Positions 16,574 to 25,000 of a stretch of DNA of 64,000 nt are shown one piece after another. A program made the position numbers and the translations under genes. The notes below the pieces were generated by a model, which made no database searches, had not been told where the DNA came from, and worked only from the letters and a program-made list of their open reading frames with translations. Each line of letters begins with the position of its first letter. The stretch's first letter is position 1. The stretch is from assembly GCA_963769605.1 (NCBI GenBank), contig CAVYML010000009.1, forward strand, positions 620,001-684,000, written 5' to 3'. This stretch comes from Fen-1254 sp963769605. GTDB taxonomy: Bacteria; Bacteroidota; Ignavibacteria; UBA10030.

Positions 16574-17485
16574 ATGAGTACGAATAAAAAACCCGTTCTC
16601 GGACGTGGACTTAACGCACTCATTCCTAAAACTCCGAAGGTTGAGGTCAATATCCACGATACGTTAATCGGGACCGACACCGGGGAGACCGGCATCATTG
16701 CCAATATCGAGATCGGAAGAATCCATCCGAATCCTTTTCAGCCGAGAACGGATTTCGATCAGAGCGCTCTTGAAGAACTAACGCGATCGATCAGGGAAAA
16801 AGGTATCATTCAGCCGATTACGATTCGCCGGATCGATAAAGGGTACCAGCTCATTTCCGGCGAACGGCGGCTGCGCGCAGCACAGCTTGCACGGCTCAAG
16901 TACATTCCGGCGTATATCATCTCCATTGAAAACGACGAAGAAATGCTGGAACTCGCGCTCATCGAGAACATACAGCGCGAGTATTTGAATCCGATCGAAG
17001 TAGCCGCTGCATATCAACGACTCATTGACGAATGCCATTTGACCCAGGATGACATCGCCCAGAAGGTCGGAAAAGACCGGAGCACTGTGACAAATTTTAT
17101 CCGTCTTTTAAAACTTCCCAGCAAAATTCAGGACGGGCTTCGAAAAAATAAAATTTCAATGGGACATGCCCGGGCCCTGATCAATCTGCCGAGCGAAAAA
17201 ACTCAGATCCGGACATACGATAAAATCGTCGACGGAGGGCTTTCCGTCCGAAAAGTGGAAGACATCGTTCGTTCTGCCGGAAAAAATTCCGCAAAACCGA
17301 CAAAGCCCGCCGGCACCGGAGCCTCTGCAAGCTTGCACAGCCTTGAAGAGCGTCTCCAGCAATCGCTCGGAACCAAGGTTAAAGTGCATACGAAAGGAAG
17401 CGGCCGAGGTGAAATAGTCATAGAATTTTATTCGTTGGATGATTTCGACCGGCTTTTGGATTTGTTTACGGAAGGGAAAAAATAA
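16574..17485 (+). CDS. parB: Chromosome-partitioning protein ParB/Spo0J
   Basis: Centromere-binding CTP-dependent clamp of 303 residues. The N-terminus KPVLGRGLNALIP is the ParA-interacting signature, NPFQPRTDFDQSALEELTRSI opens the ParB domain, LISGERRLRAA is the CTP-binding motif with the arginine patch, and LTQDDIAQKVGKDRSTVTNF is the parS-binding helix-turn-helix. The C-terminal 50 residues form the dimer domain. No perfect parS palindrome was noticed near the gene by eye. It is translated with parA and followed by a heptad-repeat tract. Confidence 0.97.
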   Translation: MSTNKKPVLGRGLNALIPKTPKVEVNIHDTLIGTDTGETGIIANIEIGRIHPNPFQPRTDFDQSALEELTRSIREKGIIQPITIRRIDKGYQLISGERRLRAAQLARLKYIPAYIISIENDEEMLELALIENIQREYLNPIEVAAAYQRLIDECHLTQDDIAQKVGKDRSTVTNFIRLLKLPSKIQDGLRKNKISMGHARALINLPSEKTQIRTYDKIVDGGLSVRKVEDIVRSAGKNSAKPTKPAGTGASASLHSLEERLQQSLGTKVKVHTKGSGRGEIVIEFYSLDDFDRLLDLFTEGKK

Positions 17486-17490
17486 TTTGA

Positions 17491-17647
17491 GTTCCTTAGT
17501 TCGTAGTGCGTGGTTCGTAGTTGAACGTGCTGCGGTGCTGCCGTTTAAAGTCATTGGTTAATCAGTTGCTTGGTTATTTGGTTACTTTGTTATTCAGTTG
17601 ATTTGCTCTTTACAATTCACAGTTCACAGTTTACCGTTTACAGCTTA
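17491..17647. repeat. Degenerate heptad-repeat tract A
   Basis: Between parB and ridA. Contains 7-base units: ttcgtag-tgcgtgg-ttcgtag, then a ttggtta/tttggtt-type run, then caattca-cagttca-cagttta-ccgttta-cagctta directly before ridA. It includes an AACGTGCTGC module at 17524-17550 that recurs near 33.31 kb. Confidence 0.75.
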
Positions 17648-17652
17648 AAAAA

Positions 17653-18039
17653 ATGCCTAAAACAAAAATTTTGACAAAAAAAGCTCCAGCTCCGATCGGT
17701 CCCTACAGCCAGGCAATTGCGGTTGAAGGAAAACTTCTTTTCACAGCCGGTCAGATCCCGCTCGATCCCGCTGCAGGAATCGTGACCGGTACCGATATCA
17801 AATCACAAACCAGGCAGGTCTTAGAGAACCTGGAAGCGGTGCTTCTTGCAGGAGGTTCGTCACTGCAGCAGGTCGTCAAGACGACCGTCTTTTTAAAAGA
17901 TATGAACGACTTTGCAGCCATGAATGAAGTGTACGGCGAATTTTTTGCTTCGAGTGCTCCTGCACGCAGTGCGATCGAAGTTGCCCGTCTTCCAAAAGAT
18001 GTGAAAGTAGAAATTGAAGCCGTTGCCTTTATCGATTGA
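17653..18039 (+). CDS. ridA: RidA family enamine/imine deaminase
   Basis: A 128-residue RidA (YjgF/YER057c/UK114) protein that hydrolyses reactive 2-aminoacrylate-type enamines made by PLP enzymes. The family motifs are PIGPYSQAI at residues 15-23, GQIPLDP near 35, and PARSAIEVARLPKDVKVEIEA, which carries the catalytic arginine and the terminal glutamate. Full length. Its stop codon falls inside a perfect 13-bp inverted repeat that also covers the start of the next gene, so the two are probably co-transcribed with controlled translation of the second. Confidence 0.95.
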   Translation: MPKTKILTKKAPAPIGPYSQAIAVEGKLLFTAGQIPLDPAAGIVTGTDIKSQTRQVLENLEAVLLAGGSSLQQVVKTTVFLKDMNDFAAMNEVYGEFFASSAPARSAIEVARLPKDVKVEIEAVAFID

Positions 18040-18065
18040 ATCTTTCATGAAGCATGAAAGATTCA
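18037..18065 (+). promoter_or_regulatory. Perfect 13-bp hairpin over the DUF5683 start codon
   Basis: TGAATCTTTCATG (18037-18049), loop AAG, CATGAAAGATTCA (18053-18065). The ATG at 18047-18049 lies at the top of the 5' arm. No T-run follows. It contains the ridA stop codon. Confidence 0.7.
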
Positions 18066-18616
18066 TACTGCTCTTTGGCATCCTCTCATGTTTTCTTGTG
18101 TGCCCGCAGACCGCTCATGCCCAGCAAGTTCTTTCTGCTGCATTCATGCGGCAGGACTCCTCCAAAGCACAGTCCGACACGCTCGCACTCTCCGCACATA
18201 AAATTACCGCTGCGCCTCTTGAACAAAAATCCGGAAACACAGCTTTGCTCCTTTCGGCAATTCTTCCCGGAGCGGGTCAATTTTACGCTCATCGATATTA
18301 TACAATCCCGTTATACTGGGGACTCGGCACTTTTTTTGTTGCGGAGTGGATCACTTGCAACAACTATTATCGCAAGGCGAAGAGTGATTTTTCGGCATCT
18401 GTTGCAGCAGATACCCTTTACCATCTTGGCAGCTCGGATCTCCAAAGAATCCGCAACAATTGGCAGGATACTCGTGATAAATATACAATCTATCTCGTTT
18501 TGACATACATCGCCAATCTTTTAGATGCCTATGTGGGAGCTACGCTGTATAGTTTCGACGTGTCGGATAATCTGGAGGGAACCACCACTCTCAAGATCAA
18601 GATTCCCATTCATTAG
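18047..18616 (+). CDS. DUF5683-like membrane protein
   Basis: 189 residues from the ATG at 18047, which opens a signal peptide (MKHERFILLFGILSCFLVC, then PQTAHAQQ). The mature part has the family core: SAILPGAGQFYAHRYYTIPLYWGLGTFFVAEW, a small hydrophobic region often annotated as DUF5683, then NYYRKAKSDF and a terminal segment TYIANLLDAYVGATLYSFD typical of these Bacteroidota proteins. They are inner- or outer-membrane associated and of unknown role. In some genomes the family lies next to parAB; that is the case here, with ridA between. The start codon lies inside a perfect hairpin. The gene ends 4 bases into the converging SDR39U1 gene. Confidence 0.8.
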   Translation: MKHERFILLFGILSCFLVCPQTAHAQQVLSAAFMRQDSSKAQSDTLALSAHKITAAPLEQKSGNTALLLSAILPGAGQFYAHRYYTIPLYWGLGTFFVAEWITCNNYYRKAKSDFSASVAADTLYHLGSSDLQRIRNNWQDTRDKYTIYLVLTYIANLLDAYVGATLYSFDVSDNLEGTTTLKIKIPIH

Positions 18617-19536
18617 CCCGCGAGATCCTTCAACGCATCTTCGCATTCCGGAAAAGAAAATTTGAATCCGGCGGCAATCATTTTTTCCGGTATAACTTTC
18701 TGTCCCTGAAAGAGCAGCGGGTCTGCCATCTCACCAAGAAGAATTTTTAAAACCATTCCGGGGATTGAAATTGCCGGCGGCCGATTGAGAACCCTTCCGA
18801 GCACAGTGCAAAAATCTTTCTGGCGCAGGATGCCAGGCACGCAAAGGTTCACCGCACCGGAGATTTTTCCGTTTTCTAACGTAAAAAGAATCGCATTCAC
18901 TTCGTCCAGCACATGGATCCACGGAAACCACTGCTTCCCGCTGCCGAAATGTCCCCCCAGAAAAAATCGAAACGACGATAATAATTTTGGAAAGACACCG
19001 GTGTCTGTGTCCAGCACAATGCCGGTCCGCAGCAGAACAACACGTACTCCAAATTTTTCTGCACGCAACGCTTCGAGTTCCCATTGTGCACAAAGATCCG
19101 CCAAAAAACCTTTGCCTTTTGAAAATGATTCCGTTACATCTCCCTCCGGGACATTGCCGTAAAAGCCAACGGCAGATGCATTCAGCAGTACTTTCGGCGG
19201 ATGGCCGGCATTCCCGATGGCCGACACCAGTGACTTTGTTGTTCCGATTCTGCTCTCGAATATTTTTGTTTTTTGTACATCTGTCCATCGTTTGCCCGCA
19301 ATAGACTCGCCGGCAAAATTGAGAACGGCAGAAGCTCCATCGATCACAGGCACGAGAACCTCTGGAGTGCGACCGTCCCATACGAGCCATTTTAATTTTG
19401 CATTCTTGAGAAAACAGGATATCGATTCAGGCATCTCACGACGCGAAAGAACAATGACTTGATGATTCGATTCAAGAAGCCGCTGTGTCATTTTGCTGCC
19501 GATAAATCCTGCTCCCCCGGCGATAACGATTTTCAT
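18613..19536 (-). CDS. TIGR01777 (SDR39U1/YfcH-like) epimerase-family protein
   Basis: An atypical short-chain dehydrogenase/reductase of 307 residues. The N-terminal Rossmann motif is VIAGGAGFIGSKMTQRLLES, followed by LNFAGESIAGKRW near 75 and NASAVGFYGNVPEGDVTE near 120; the C-terminal DUF1731 region (PAISIPGMVLKILLGEMADPLL and ALKDL at the end) completes the TIGR01777 pattern. The substrate is unknown in all members. It has an AAGGA ribosome-binding site and is convergent with the DUF5683 gene, overlapping it by 4 bases. Confidence 0.9.
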   Translation of the reverse strand: MKIVIAGGAGFIGSKMTQRLLESNHQVIVLSRREMPESISCFLKNAKLKWLVWDGRTPEVLVPVIDGASAVLNFAGESIAGKRWTDVQKTKIFESRIGTTKSLVSAIGNAGHPPKVLLNASAVGFYGNVPEGDVTESFSKGKGFLADLCAQWELEALRAEKFGVRVVLLRTGIVLDTDTGVFPKLLSSFRFFLGGHFGSGKQWFPWIHVLDEVNAILFTLENGKISGAVNLCVPGILRQKDFCTVLGRVLNRPPAISIPGMVLKILLGEMADPLLFQGQKVIPEKMIAAGFKFSFPECEDALKDLAG

Positions 19537-19773
19537 AGATTTTCCTTATTTATTCGAAAACTGAAAACAGTAAACAGCGAAAATTGAAAAGTGAAAAGAA
19601 TATAACAAACAAAAGAACAAAAAGGCAAACCAACACAATTCTTAACTCGTTCATGGTTCTTAGTTCTTTTAACTTCAGCACTACGTACTCTGAACTAACC
19701 ATTTCAATAAGCTTCCCCGCAATCCACAATCCACAATCCACGATTCGCAATCGGCAATTTACACTTTTGATCA

Positions 19774-19802
19774 TTGCTCTTCTCGGCATTTTTAAATATC
19801 TT
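19774..19802 (+). promoter_or_regulatory. Candidate promoter of lepA
   Basis: TTGCTC (19774-19779), 17-base spacer, TATCTT (19797-19802). Transcription would start around 19809, just at the foot of the leader hairpin. Confidence 0.45.
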
Positions 19803-19811
19803 TAAGAAGAA

Positions 19812-19847
19812 AAGGAGTAAAGAGCGGCTGACCCCTCTTTACTCTTT
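19812..19847 (+). promoter_or_regulatory. Leader hairpin upstream of lepA
   Basis: GAGTAAAGAG (19815-19824) pairs with CTCTTTACTC (19835-19844); three more pairs including one G-U extend the stem. Followed by an A/T-rich run ATTGTTTTATT, so it may act as a weak attenuator or a 5' stabiliser. Confidence 0.5.
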
Positions 19848-19874
19848 ATTGTTTTATTGGATTGAGCTTTGACG

Positions 19875-21674
19875 ATGGATCATATTCGTAATTTTTGCAT
19901 TGTAGCACACATCGATCACGGTAAATCGACTCTTGCCGACCGGCTTCTGGAATCGACCGGTACGATTGCCTCGCGGGATATGACAAAACAGGTCCTCGAC
20001 GACATGGAGCTGGAACAGGAGCGGGGTATCACCATCAAGCTGCATGCTATACAGCTTCAGTATAAAGCGCACGATAAAAAAGATTATACTCTCAACCTTA
20101 TAGACACGCCGGGACATGTCGATTTTACCTATGAGGTTTCCCGTTCCCTTGCTGCTTGCGAAGGAGCGATTCTGGTCGTTGATGCTACTCAAGGCGTCGA
20201 GGCCCAGACAATTTCCAACCTGTACCTTGCAATAGACGCCGGACTGGAGATCATCCCTTTTATCAATAAAATAGATCTGCCCAGTGCAAAGACCATGATC
20301 GATATGGTCAAGAAGCAGATCATCGACTTGATCGGCTGCACGGAAGAAGAAATTCTCATGGGCAGCGCTAAATCGGGTCTCGGAACCGAGGAAGTTCTGG
20401 AAGCGATCGTTAAACGCATTCCCCGCCCCCAGGGCGATCCGCAGGCGCCATTGAAAGCGCTCATTTTCGATTCCGTCTTCGACGAATTCCGCGGGGCTAT
20501 CGCCTACATTCGAGTTATGGACGGCTCGATCAAGGAAAAAGATCAGATACGGTTTTTTTCGAACGGAAGGGATTTCCAGGCGGAAGACATAGGCATACTG
20601 GAAATGCAGCGCAAGAGGACCGGCTCCCTTTCCGCCGGGGATGTGGGTTACCTTATTGCCAATCTGCGCGATGTTCACGACACTAAAGTCGGAGATACCA
20701 TTACGCTCGCGAACAATCCCGCGCCGGAGCCACTTCCCGGATACAAGGAAGCGAAGCCGATGGTATTCAGCGGAATTTATCCGACCAACAGCGACGAATT
20801 TTCCGAATTGCGTGATGCTCTGGAAAAATTAAAACTCAACGACGCTTCATTAATCTTCGAGCCGGAAACATCTGTTGCTCTTGGTTTTGGATTCCGGGCC
20901 GGTTTTCTCGGGCTGCTCCACATGGAGATCGTCCGTGAACGCCTCGAACGTGAATACAATCAATCGCTCATTAATACGGTTCCTAATGTCGAATACCGCG
21001 TAACAAAGACAGACCATGATGTTTTGTTTGTCGACAATCCCGCATTGATGCCGGACGCAGGCATGATTGAAAAAGTGGAAGAGCCTTTCGTTAAAGCACA
21101 AATTATCGTTCCGACCGAGTACATCGGAAATATCATGAAACTTTGCATGGACCGCCGCGGCATACATAAAAACACGACCTATCTGAGTCCCGAACGCGCC
21201 GATATTCATTACGAACTTCCCCTTTCCGAAATTATTTTCGATTTTTACGATAAGTTGAAATCCATTTCGCGCGGATATGCCTCGTTCGATTACGACCTGC
21301 TTGAATACAGGGAATCCGAATTGGTAAAATTGGACATTCTCCTCAACGGAGAACCGGTCGATGCACTGTCCACCATCGTTCACCGCGAAAAATCGTATGA
21401 GTGGGGAAGAAAGATGTGCCAGAAACTTCGGAAGCTGATCCATCGTCAAATGTTCGAAGTGGCAATCCAGGCTGCTATCGGCAGCAAGGTCATTGCACGG
21501 GAAACGCTCAGCGCGATGAGGAAAAACGTTCTGGCCAAATGTTACGGAGGCGATATATCGCGAAAACGCAAGCTCTTAGAGAAACAAAAAGAGGGCAAAA
21601 AACGTATGAAACAGGTAGGCCGTGTGGAGATTCCTCAGGAAGCATTTCTCGCCGTCCTCTCTATGGAAGAGTAG
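19875..21674 (+). CDS. lepA: Elongation factor 4 (LepA)
   Basis: Ribosome-associated GTPase of about 599 residues that back-translocates or remodels stalled ribosomes. The ATG at 19875 gives MDHIRNFCIVAHIDHGKSTL with the P-loop at the usual place; a TTG two codons earlier is possible. G motifs are AHIDHGKST, DTPGHVDF and NKIDLPSA, and domain II/V and the LepA C-terminal domain are present (GYASFDYDL near 470, NVLAKCYGGDISRKRKLLEKQ near 550). It is followed by two signal-peptidase genes, echoing the lepA-lepB pairing of E. coli. Confidence 0.98.
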   Translation: MDHIRNFCIVAHIDHGKSTLADRLLESTGTIASRDMTKQVLDDMELEQERGITIKLHAIQLQYKAHDKKDYTLNLIDTPGHVDFTYEVSRSLAACEGAILVVDATQGVEAQTISNLYLAIDAGLEIIPFINKIDLPSAKTMIDMVKKQIIDLIGCTEEEILMGSAKSGLGTEEVLEAIVKRIPRPQGDPQAPLKALIFDSVFDEFRGAIAYIRVMDGSIKEKDQIRFFSNGRDFQAEDIGILEMQRKRTGSLSAGDVGYLIANLRDVHDTKVGDTITLANNPAPEPLPGYKEAKPMVFSGIYPTNSDEFSELRDALEKLKLNDASLIFEPETSVALGFGFRAGFLGLLHMEIVRERLEREYNQSLINTVPNVEYRVTKTDHDVLFVDNPALMPDAGMIEKVEEPFVKAQIIVPTEYIGNIMKLCMDRRGIHKNTTYLSPERADIHYELPLSEIIFDFYDKLKSISRGYASFDYDLLEYRESELVKLDILLNGEPVDALSTIVHREKSYEWGRKMCQKLRKLIHRQMFEVAIQAAIGSKVIARETLSAMRKNVLAKCYGGDISRKRKLLEKQKEGKKRMKQVGRVEIPQEAFLAVLSMEE

Positions 21675-21705
21675 AAGAAAATTTTATTTCAAGAAAGGGA
21701 AACCA

Positions 21706-22644
21706 TTGAGCACTCAGAAAAAGCAGCAAGAAGAACCCCGGCTGAACTGGAAACAAAAAACCCTGGCGTTCCTTAAAGAATTCGCCATCGTATTCGGCTT
21801 GTTCCTCCTCATCAACAATTTTGTCATCGCATCATTCATGGTGCCGACGGGATCCATGGAAAACGAGGTGCTCACAGGCGAATTACTTTTCGTCAACAAG
21901 TTCATTTACGGCGGGACAAGTCCGATGAACCTCCAGCAATATGACTTTATACAGATGCTCACACTCGGGAACATCCACCTGCCGAATATTCCCTTTCCAT
22001 GGTTCCGCTTACCGGCAATCCGCGACGTACACCGCGGCGATGTTATCGTTTTCGTTTTTCCCGGAATGCGGGATGAATTACAATCGGATCAGTTTGTGTA
22101 TTACCTCAAACGCTGCATTGCGGTATCGGGAGATACTCTTCTGATCCGCAATCGAGTCGTCTCTGTGAACGGACAGGTTGTTCCGCTGCCGCGGAATGTA
22201 CGTTATGACCGGGGCTGGGAAACCCCGTCGAACGATCCCGATGATCGGATTTTTCCCAAAGGAGCGCCGTGGAATGAAGACAATTACGGCCCTCTTGTCA
22301 TTCCTAAAAAAGGGATGGAAATTCCCTTGAGCGTTCGGAATTTTCCGGCGTGGGAATTATTCATCGAACGGGAAGGGCATACGACCGGAATTGCAGGCGA
22401 CTTGGTGCTCATAGATGGAAAGCCCGCCGCATCGTACACTATTCAGCGTGATTATGTCTTCGGCATGGGAGACCACCGGGACAATAGTCTGGATGGACGG
22501 TATTGGGGATTTATTCCTAAAGAAAATCTTGTCGGTACTCCGATCATCGTCTATTGGTCGTGGAATTCCGATATACCGATCTACGACATCTTCGGACGAA
22601 TTGCATCGGTGCGCTGGGGCAGAATCGGTTCACTCATCCAATAA
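21706..22644 (+). CDS. lepB: Signal peptidase I, first copy
   Basis: Inner-membrane serine protease that removes signal peptides after Sec or Tat export. The start is taken as TTG at 21706, preceded by AAAGGGA with about 7 bases spacing; this gives 312 residues beginning with a charged segment and one transmembrane helix (FAIVFGLFLLINNFVIASF). The catalytic serine lies in PTGSMENE, the general-base lysine in YYLKRCIAVSGD, and the box E motif is GDHRDNSLDGRYWGF. A long insertion between the boxes, with the segment DDRIFPKGAPWNEDNYGPL, is shared with the next gene. It is 31 bases after lepA. Confidence 0.93.
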   Translation: MSTQKKQQEEPRLNWKQKTLAFLKEFAIVFGLFLLINNFVIASFMVPTGSMENEVLTGELLFVNKFIYGGTSPMNLQQYDFIQMLTLGNIHLPNIPFPWFRLPAIRDVHRGDVIVFVFPGMRDELQSDQFVYYLKRCIAVSGDTLLIRNRVVSVNGQVVPLPRNVRYDRGWETPSNDPDDRIFPKGAPWNEDNYGPLVIPKKGMEIPLSVRNFPAWELFIEREGHTTGIAGDLVLIDGKPAASYTIQRDYVFGMGDHRDNSLDGRYWGFIPKENLVGTPIIVYWSWNSDIPIYDIFGRIASVRWGRIGSLIQ

Positions 22645-23549
22645 TGGCAGAACGACCGTCAATGACATCCGGCCCGCCGCCGTCAGAAAATGTTTCCGGC
22701 TCTCTAATTGAATATAGCAAGGTCATAGGTATCACTCTTTTTATTGCTCTCGTTCTGAAAGCATTTGTCATCGACGCTTATAGTATTCCGTCGCGCTCGA
22801 TGGAAAACACTCTCTTTGTCGGGGACTACCTTCTTGTGGATAAGATGGCATACGGCCTCCATTCACCCCGTCATTTCGAATTTATTAATAAGGCAATTCC
22901 ATCGTTCGCTTTTCCGTTCTGGCGCCATATTCATCGGAATGACGTTATCGTGTTCGAGTATCCAGGTGCACGCGATGAAGTAACACCGGGTGAATACGAA
23001 AATTATGTCAAGCGATGTATTGCGCTGCCAGGCGATTCTTTTCGTTTATCAAACGGGGAGGCCTTTGTCAACAACACATCCATTCAGCTCCCTCGGAAAG
23101 CGATCCCCACCGTTCATACTAAAAATACTTCATGGCAAAGATCCGACGATATATTTCCTGTGAACAGCGGTTTTTCCGATGTGACTTACGGACCGATCCG
23201 CATTCCACAGCGCGGCGATATCATCCCGCTGAATACATCCACAATCAATACATGGAATATTTTCATACGCCGCGAAGGACACACTCCTGCTCTGGGGAAC
23301 GATTCCGTCATGACCATCGACGGTAAGCCTGCCCTTACATACAAAGTCGAACGAAATTATTATTTTGTACTGGGCGACAACAGGGACAATAGCTTAGACA
23401 GCCGGTTTTGGGGATTCGTGCCTGAAGAAGATATAATCGGCGAAGCGCTTATGATCTATTGGTCGTGGGATCAGGATGCCCCTGTCCATTCCCTTTCCGA
23501 TAAATTTGCGACAATCCGGTGGAATAGAGTGGGAACAATTATAAGGTAA
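22644..23549 (+). CDS. lepB: Signal peptidase I, second copy
   Basis: Second signal peptidase, 301 residues, starting at the ATG whose A is the last base of the preceding stop (TAATG). One transmembrane helix (VIGITLFIALVLKAFVIDAY), catalytic serine in PSRSMENTL, lysine in YVKRCIALPGD and box E GDNRDNSLDSRFWGF. It shares the inserted block DDIFPVNSGFSDVTYGPIRIP with the first copy but is clearly diverged, so this is an old tandem duplication rather than a recent one. Division of labour between general secretion and a special cargo set such as type IX substrates is possible but unproven. Confidence 0.93.
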   Translation: MAERPSMTSGPPPSENVSGSLIEYSKVIGITLFIALVLKAFVIDAYSIPSRSMENTLFVGDYLLVDKMAYGLHSPRHFEFINKAIPSFAFPFWRHIHRNDVIVFEYPGARDEVTPGEYENYVKRCIALPGDSFRLSNGEAFVNNTSIQLPRKAIPTVHTKNTSWQRSDDIFPVNSGFSDVTYGPIRIPQRGDIIPLNTSTINTWNIFIRREGHTPALGNDSVMTIDGKPALTYKVERNYYFVLGDNRDNSLDSRFWGFVPEEDIIGEALMIYWSWDQDAPVHSLSDKFATIRWNRVGTIIR

Positions 23550-23574
23550 AGCAGAATTCAGAATCAAGAAGACA

Positions 23575-23657
23575 GAATGTTCATTGGTTTTTTAGTTGTT
23601 TAGTTTTTCACAGTTTACAAGTTTACCATTTACTATTGACCATTAACCATTTACCCT
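23575..23657. repeat. Degenerate heptad-repeat tract C
   Basis: Between lepB2 and hemW. Units cagttta-caagttta-ccattta-ctattga-ccattaa-ccattta, one with an extra base. Ends 4 bases before the GTG start of hemW. Confidence 0.7.
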
Positions 23658-23660
23658 TCT

Positions 23661-24815
23661 GTGTCCGGCTTATATATCCATATTCCTTTTTGCGAGCATA
23701 AATGCATTTATTGCGATTTTTATTCGCTGGCGCCTGCCGTGACATCGGAGCCGGATCAATCACAGGATACTTTGATCGACCGTTTTCTGGCCAGCCTTGG
23801 ACGTGAAATCGATCTTCAGGGAAAGAAATTTAGGTCTGCAGAAACGTATCAAACCGTATTCTTTGGCGGGGGAACCCCTTCCCTTCTGACGCCGGCGGCT
23901 ATTGGAAAAATTCTCCAAAAACTTTCTGCTAAATTTTCCATCCAACCGAACGCGGAAATTACGCTGGAGACGAATCCCGGTACTGTCAATGTGCAAAAGC
24001 TAAAAAATTTCCGGAATACAGGAATTAACCGTTTAAGTGTCGGTGTTCAATCATTTCTTAACGACGATCTTCGCTTCCTGACGCGCATCCATTCATCCGA
24101 AACCGCCCGCTCCTGTATTCGTGATGCGTTCGAGGCTGGTTTCGAAGATGTGAGCATCGACCTTATCTTTTCACTTCCCCGGCAAACAATCGAACGGTGG
24201 CAGTATAATCTTGAACAGGCAGTCGCCCTCCATCCGACACATCTTTCATGCTACAGTTTGATTGTGGAACCCAACACGCCTCTGTTTTCAATGGTGCAGA
24301 ATAAGCAGCTCATTCCCTTGGATCCCGAAACCGATGCCGGACTGTATCAAACTACAATCGAATTTCTCTCTGCGCATGGATACAGACAGTATGAAGTATC
24401 GAATTTTGCGAAACCCGGATTCGAATCCCGCCACAACATGAATTACTGGAATCATACTCCTTATCTTGGATTCGGTCCTTCGGCGCATTCGTACGGAGAC
24501 CAAAAACGATGGTGGAATATTTCCAATCTCGGATCGTATAACGAGTTGCTCGAACACGGACAGCTTCCGCTTGCTGGAAGCGAAGAGCTCACTCAACGTC
24601 AACTGCATGAGGAGACCATTTTTCTCGGACTCCGGAGCGGCGGAATCGACCTTGGAAAATACCGGAAGCAGTTCGGACACGATCTGCTGGAAACGTACAA
24701 AGATCTGACCGATTCATGTAGACGGGACGGGTTGGCTTTTCTTCAGGAAGACAAATTCTCGCTGACAGCGCGCGGGTATGCGCTTTGCGATGAGATTTGC
24801 CGGCTCTTCCGATGA
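23661..24815 (+). CDS. hemW: HemW-type radical SAM heme chaperone
   Basis: 384-residue radical SAM protein starting at GTG. The iron-sulfur motif is PFCEHKCIYCDFYS near residue 9, with FFGGGTPSLLTP near 69, ETNPGTVN near 104 and the family segments GINRLSVGVQSF and LSCYSLIVEPNTP. The C-terminal HemW domain is complete (FGPSAHSY, then LGLRSGGID). HemW was long annotated as an oxygen-independent coproporphyrinogen oxidase; present understanding is heme delivery. True HemN enzymes have another Cys pattern, so heme chaperone is preferred. No other heme gene is near. Confidence 0.9.
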   Translation: MSGLYIHIPFCEHKCIYCDFYSLAPAVTSEPDQSQDTLIDRFLASLGREIDLQGKKFRSAETYQTVFFGGGTPSLLTPAAIGKILQKLSAKFSIQPNAEITLETNPGTVNVQKLKNFRNTGINRLSVGVQSFLNDDLRFLTRIHSSETARSCIRDAFEAGFEDVSIDLIFSLPRQTIERWQYNLEQAVALHPTHLSCYSLIVEPNTPLFSMVQNKQLIPLDPETDAGLYQTTIEFLSAHGYRQYEVSNFAKPGFESRHNMNYWNHTPYLGFGPSAHSYGDQKRWWNISNLGSYNELLEHGQLPLAGSEELTQRQLHEETIFLGLRSGGIDLGKYRKQFGHDLLETYKDLTDSCRRDGLAFLQEDKFSLTARGYALCDEICRLFR

Positions 24816-25000
24816 AAATATTTCCAGGATAATTAGTACGCCAACCATTGCAACATGCTCATAATTCCTATGATTGGCTCATACCATTTAAGCAATGAAC
24901 AATAAGCCGATTTGAAATATTGCTCATTGAATATTCTTGACGTTCAAACCTTTTCACCCTACATTATATGTACCTTACTATGAGGCTTTCAAGGAATATA

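Larger units (their letters stand above)
19537..19874. repeat. Divergent gap with heptad-repeat tract B
   Basis: 338 bases between the SDR39U1 and lepA starts. 19559-19602 has units actgaaa-acagtaa-acagcga-aaattga-aaagtga; 19731-19765 has aatccac three times, then gattcgc-aatcggc-aattta. The rest holds the lepA promoter candidate and a leader hairpin. No gene seen. Confidence 0.7.

Noticed and set aside
15761..17485. Replication origin beside parAB
   Set aside because: No cluster of DnaA boxes, dnaA, gidA or gidB is visible, so the usual association cannot be claimed.
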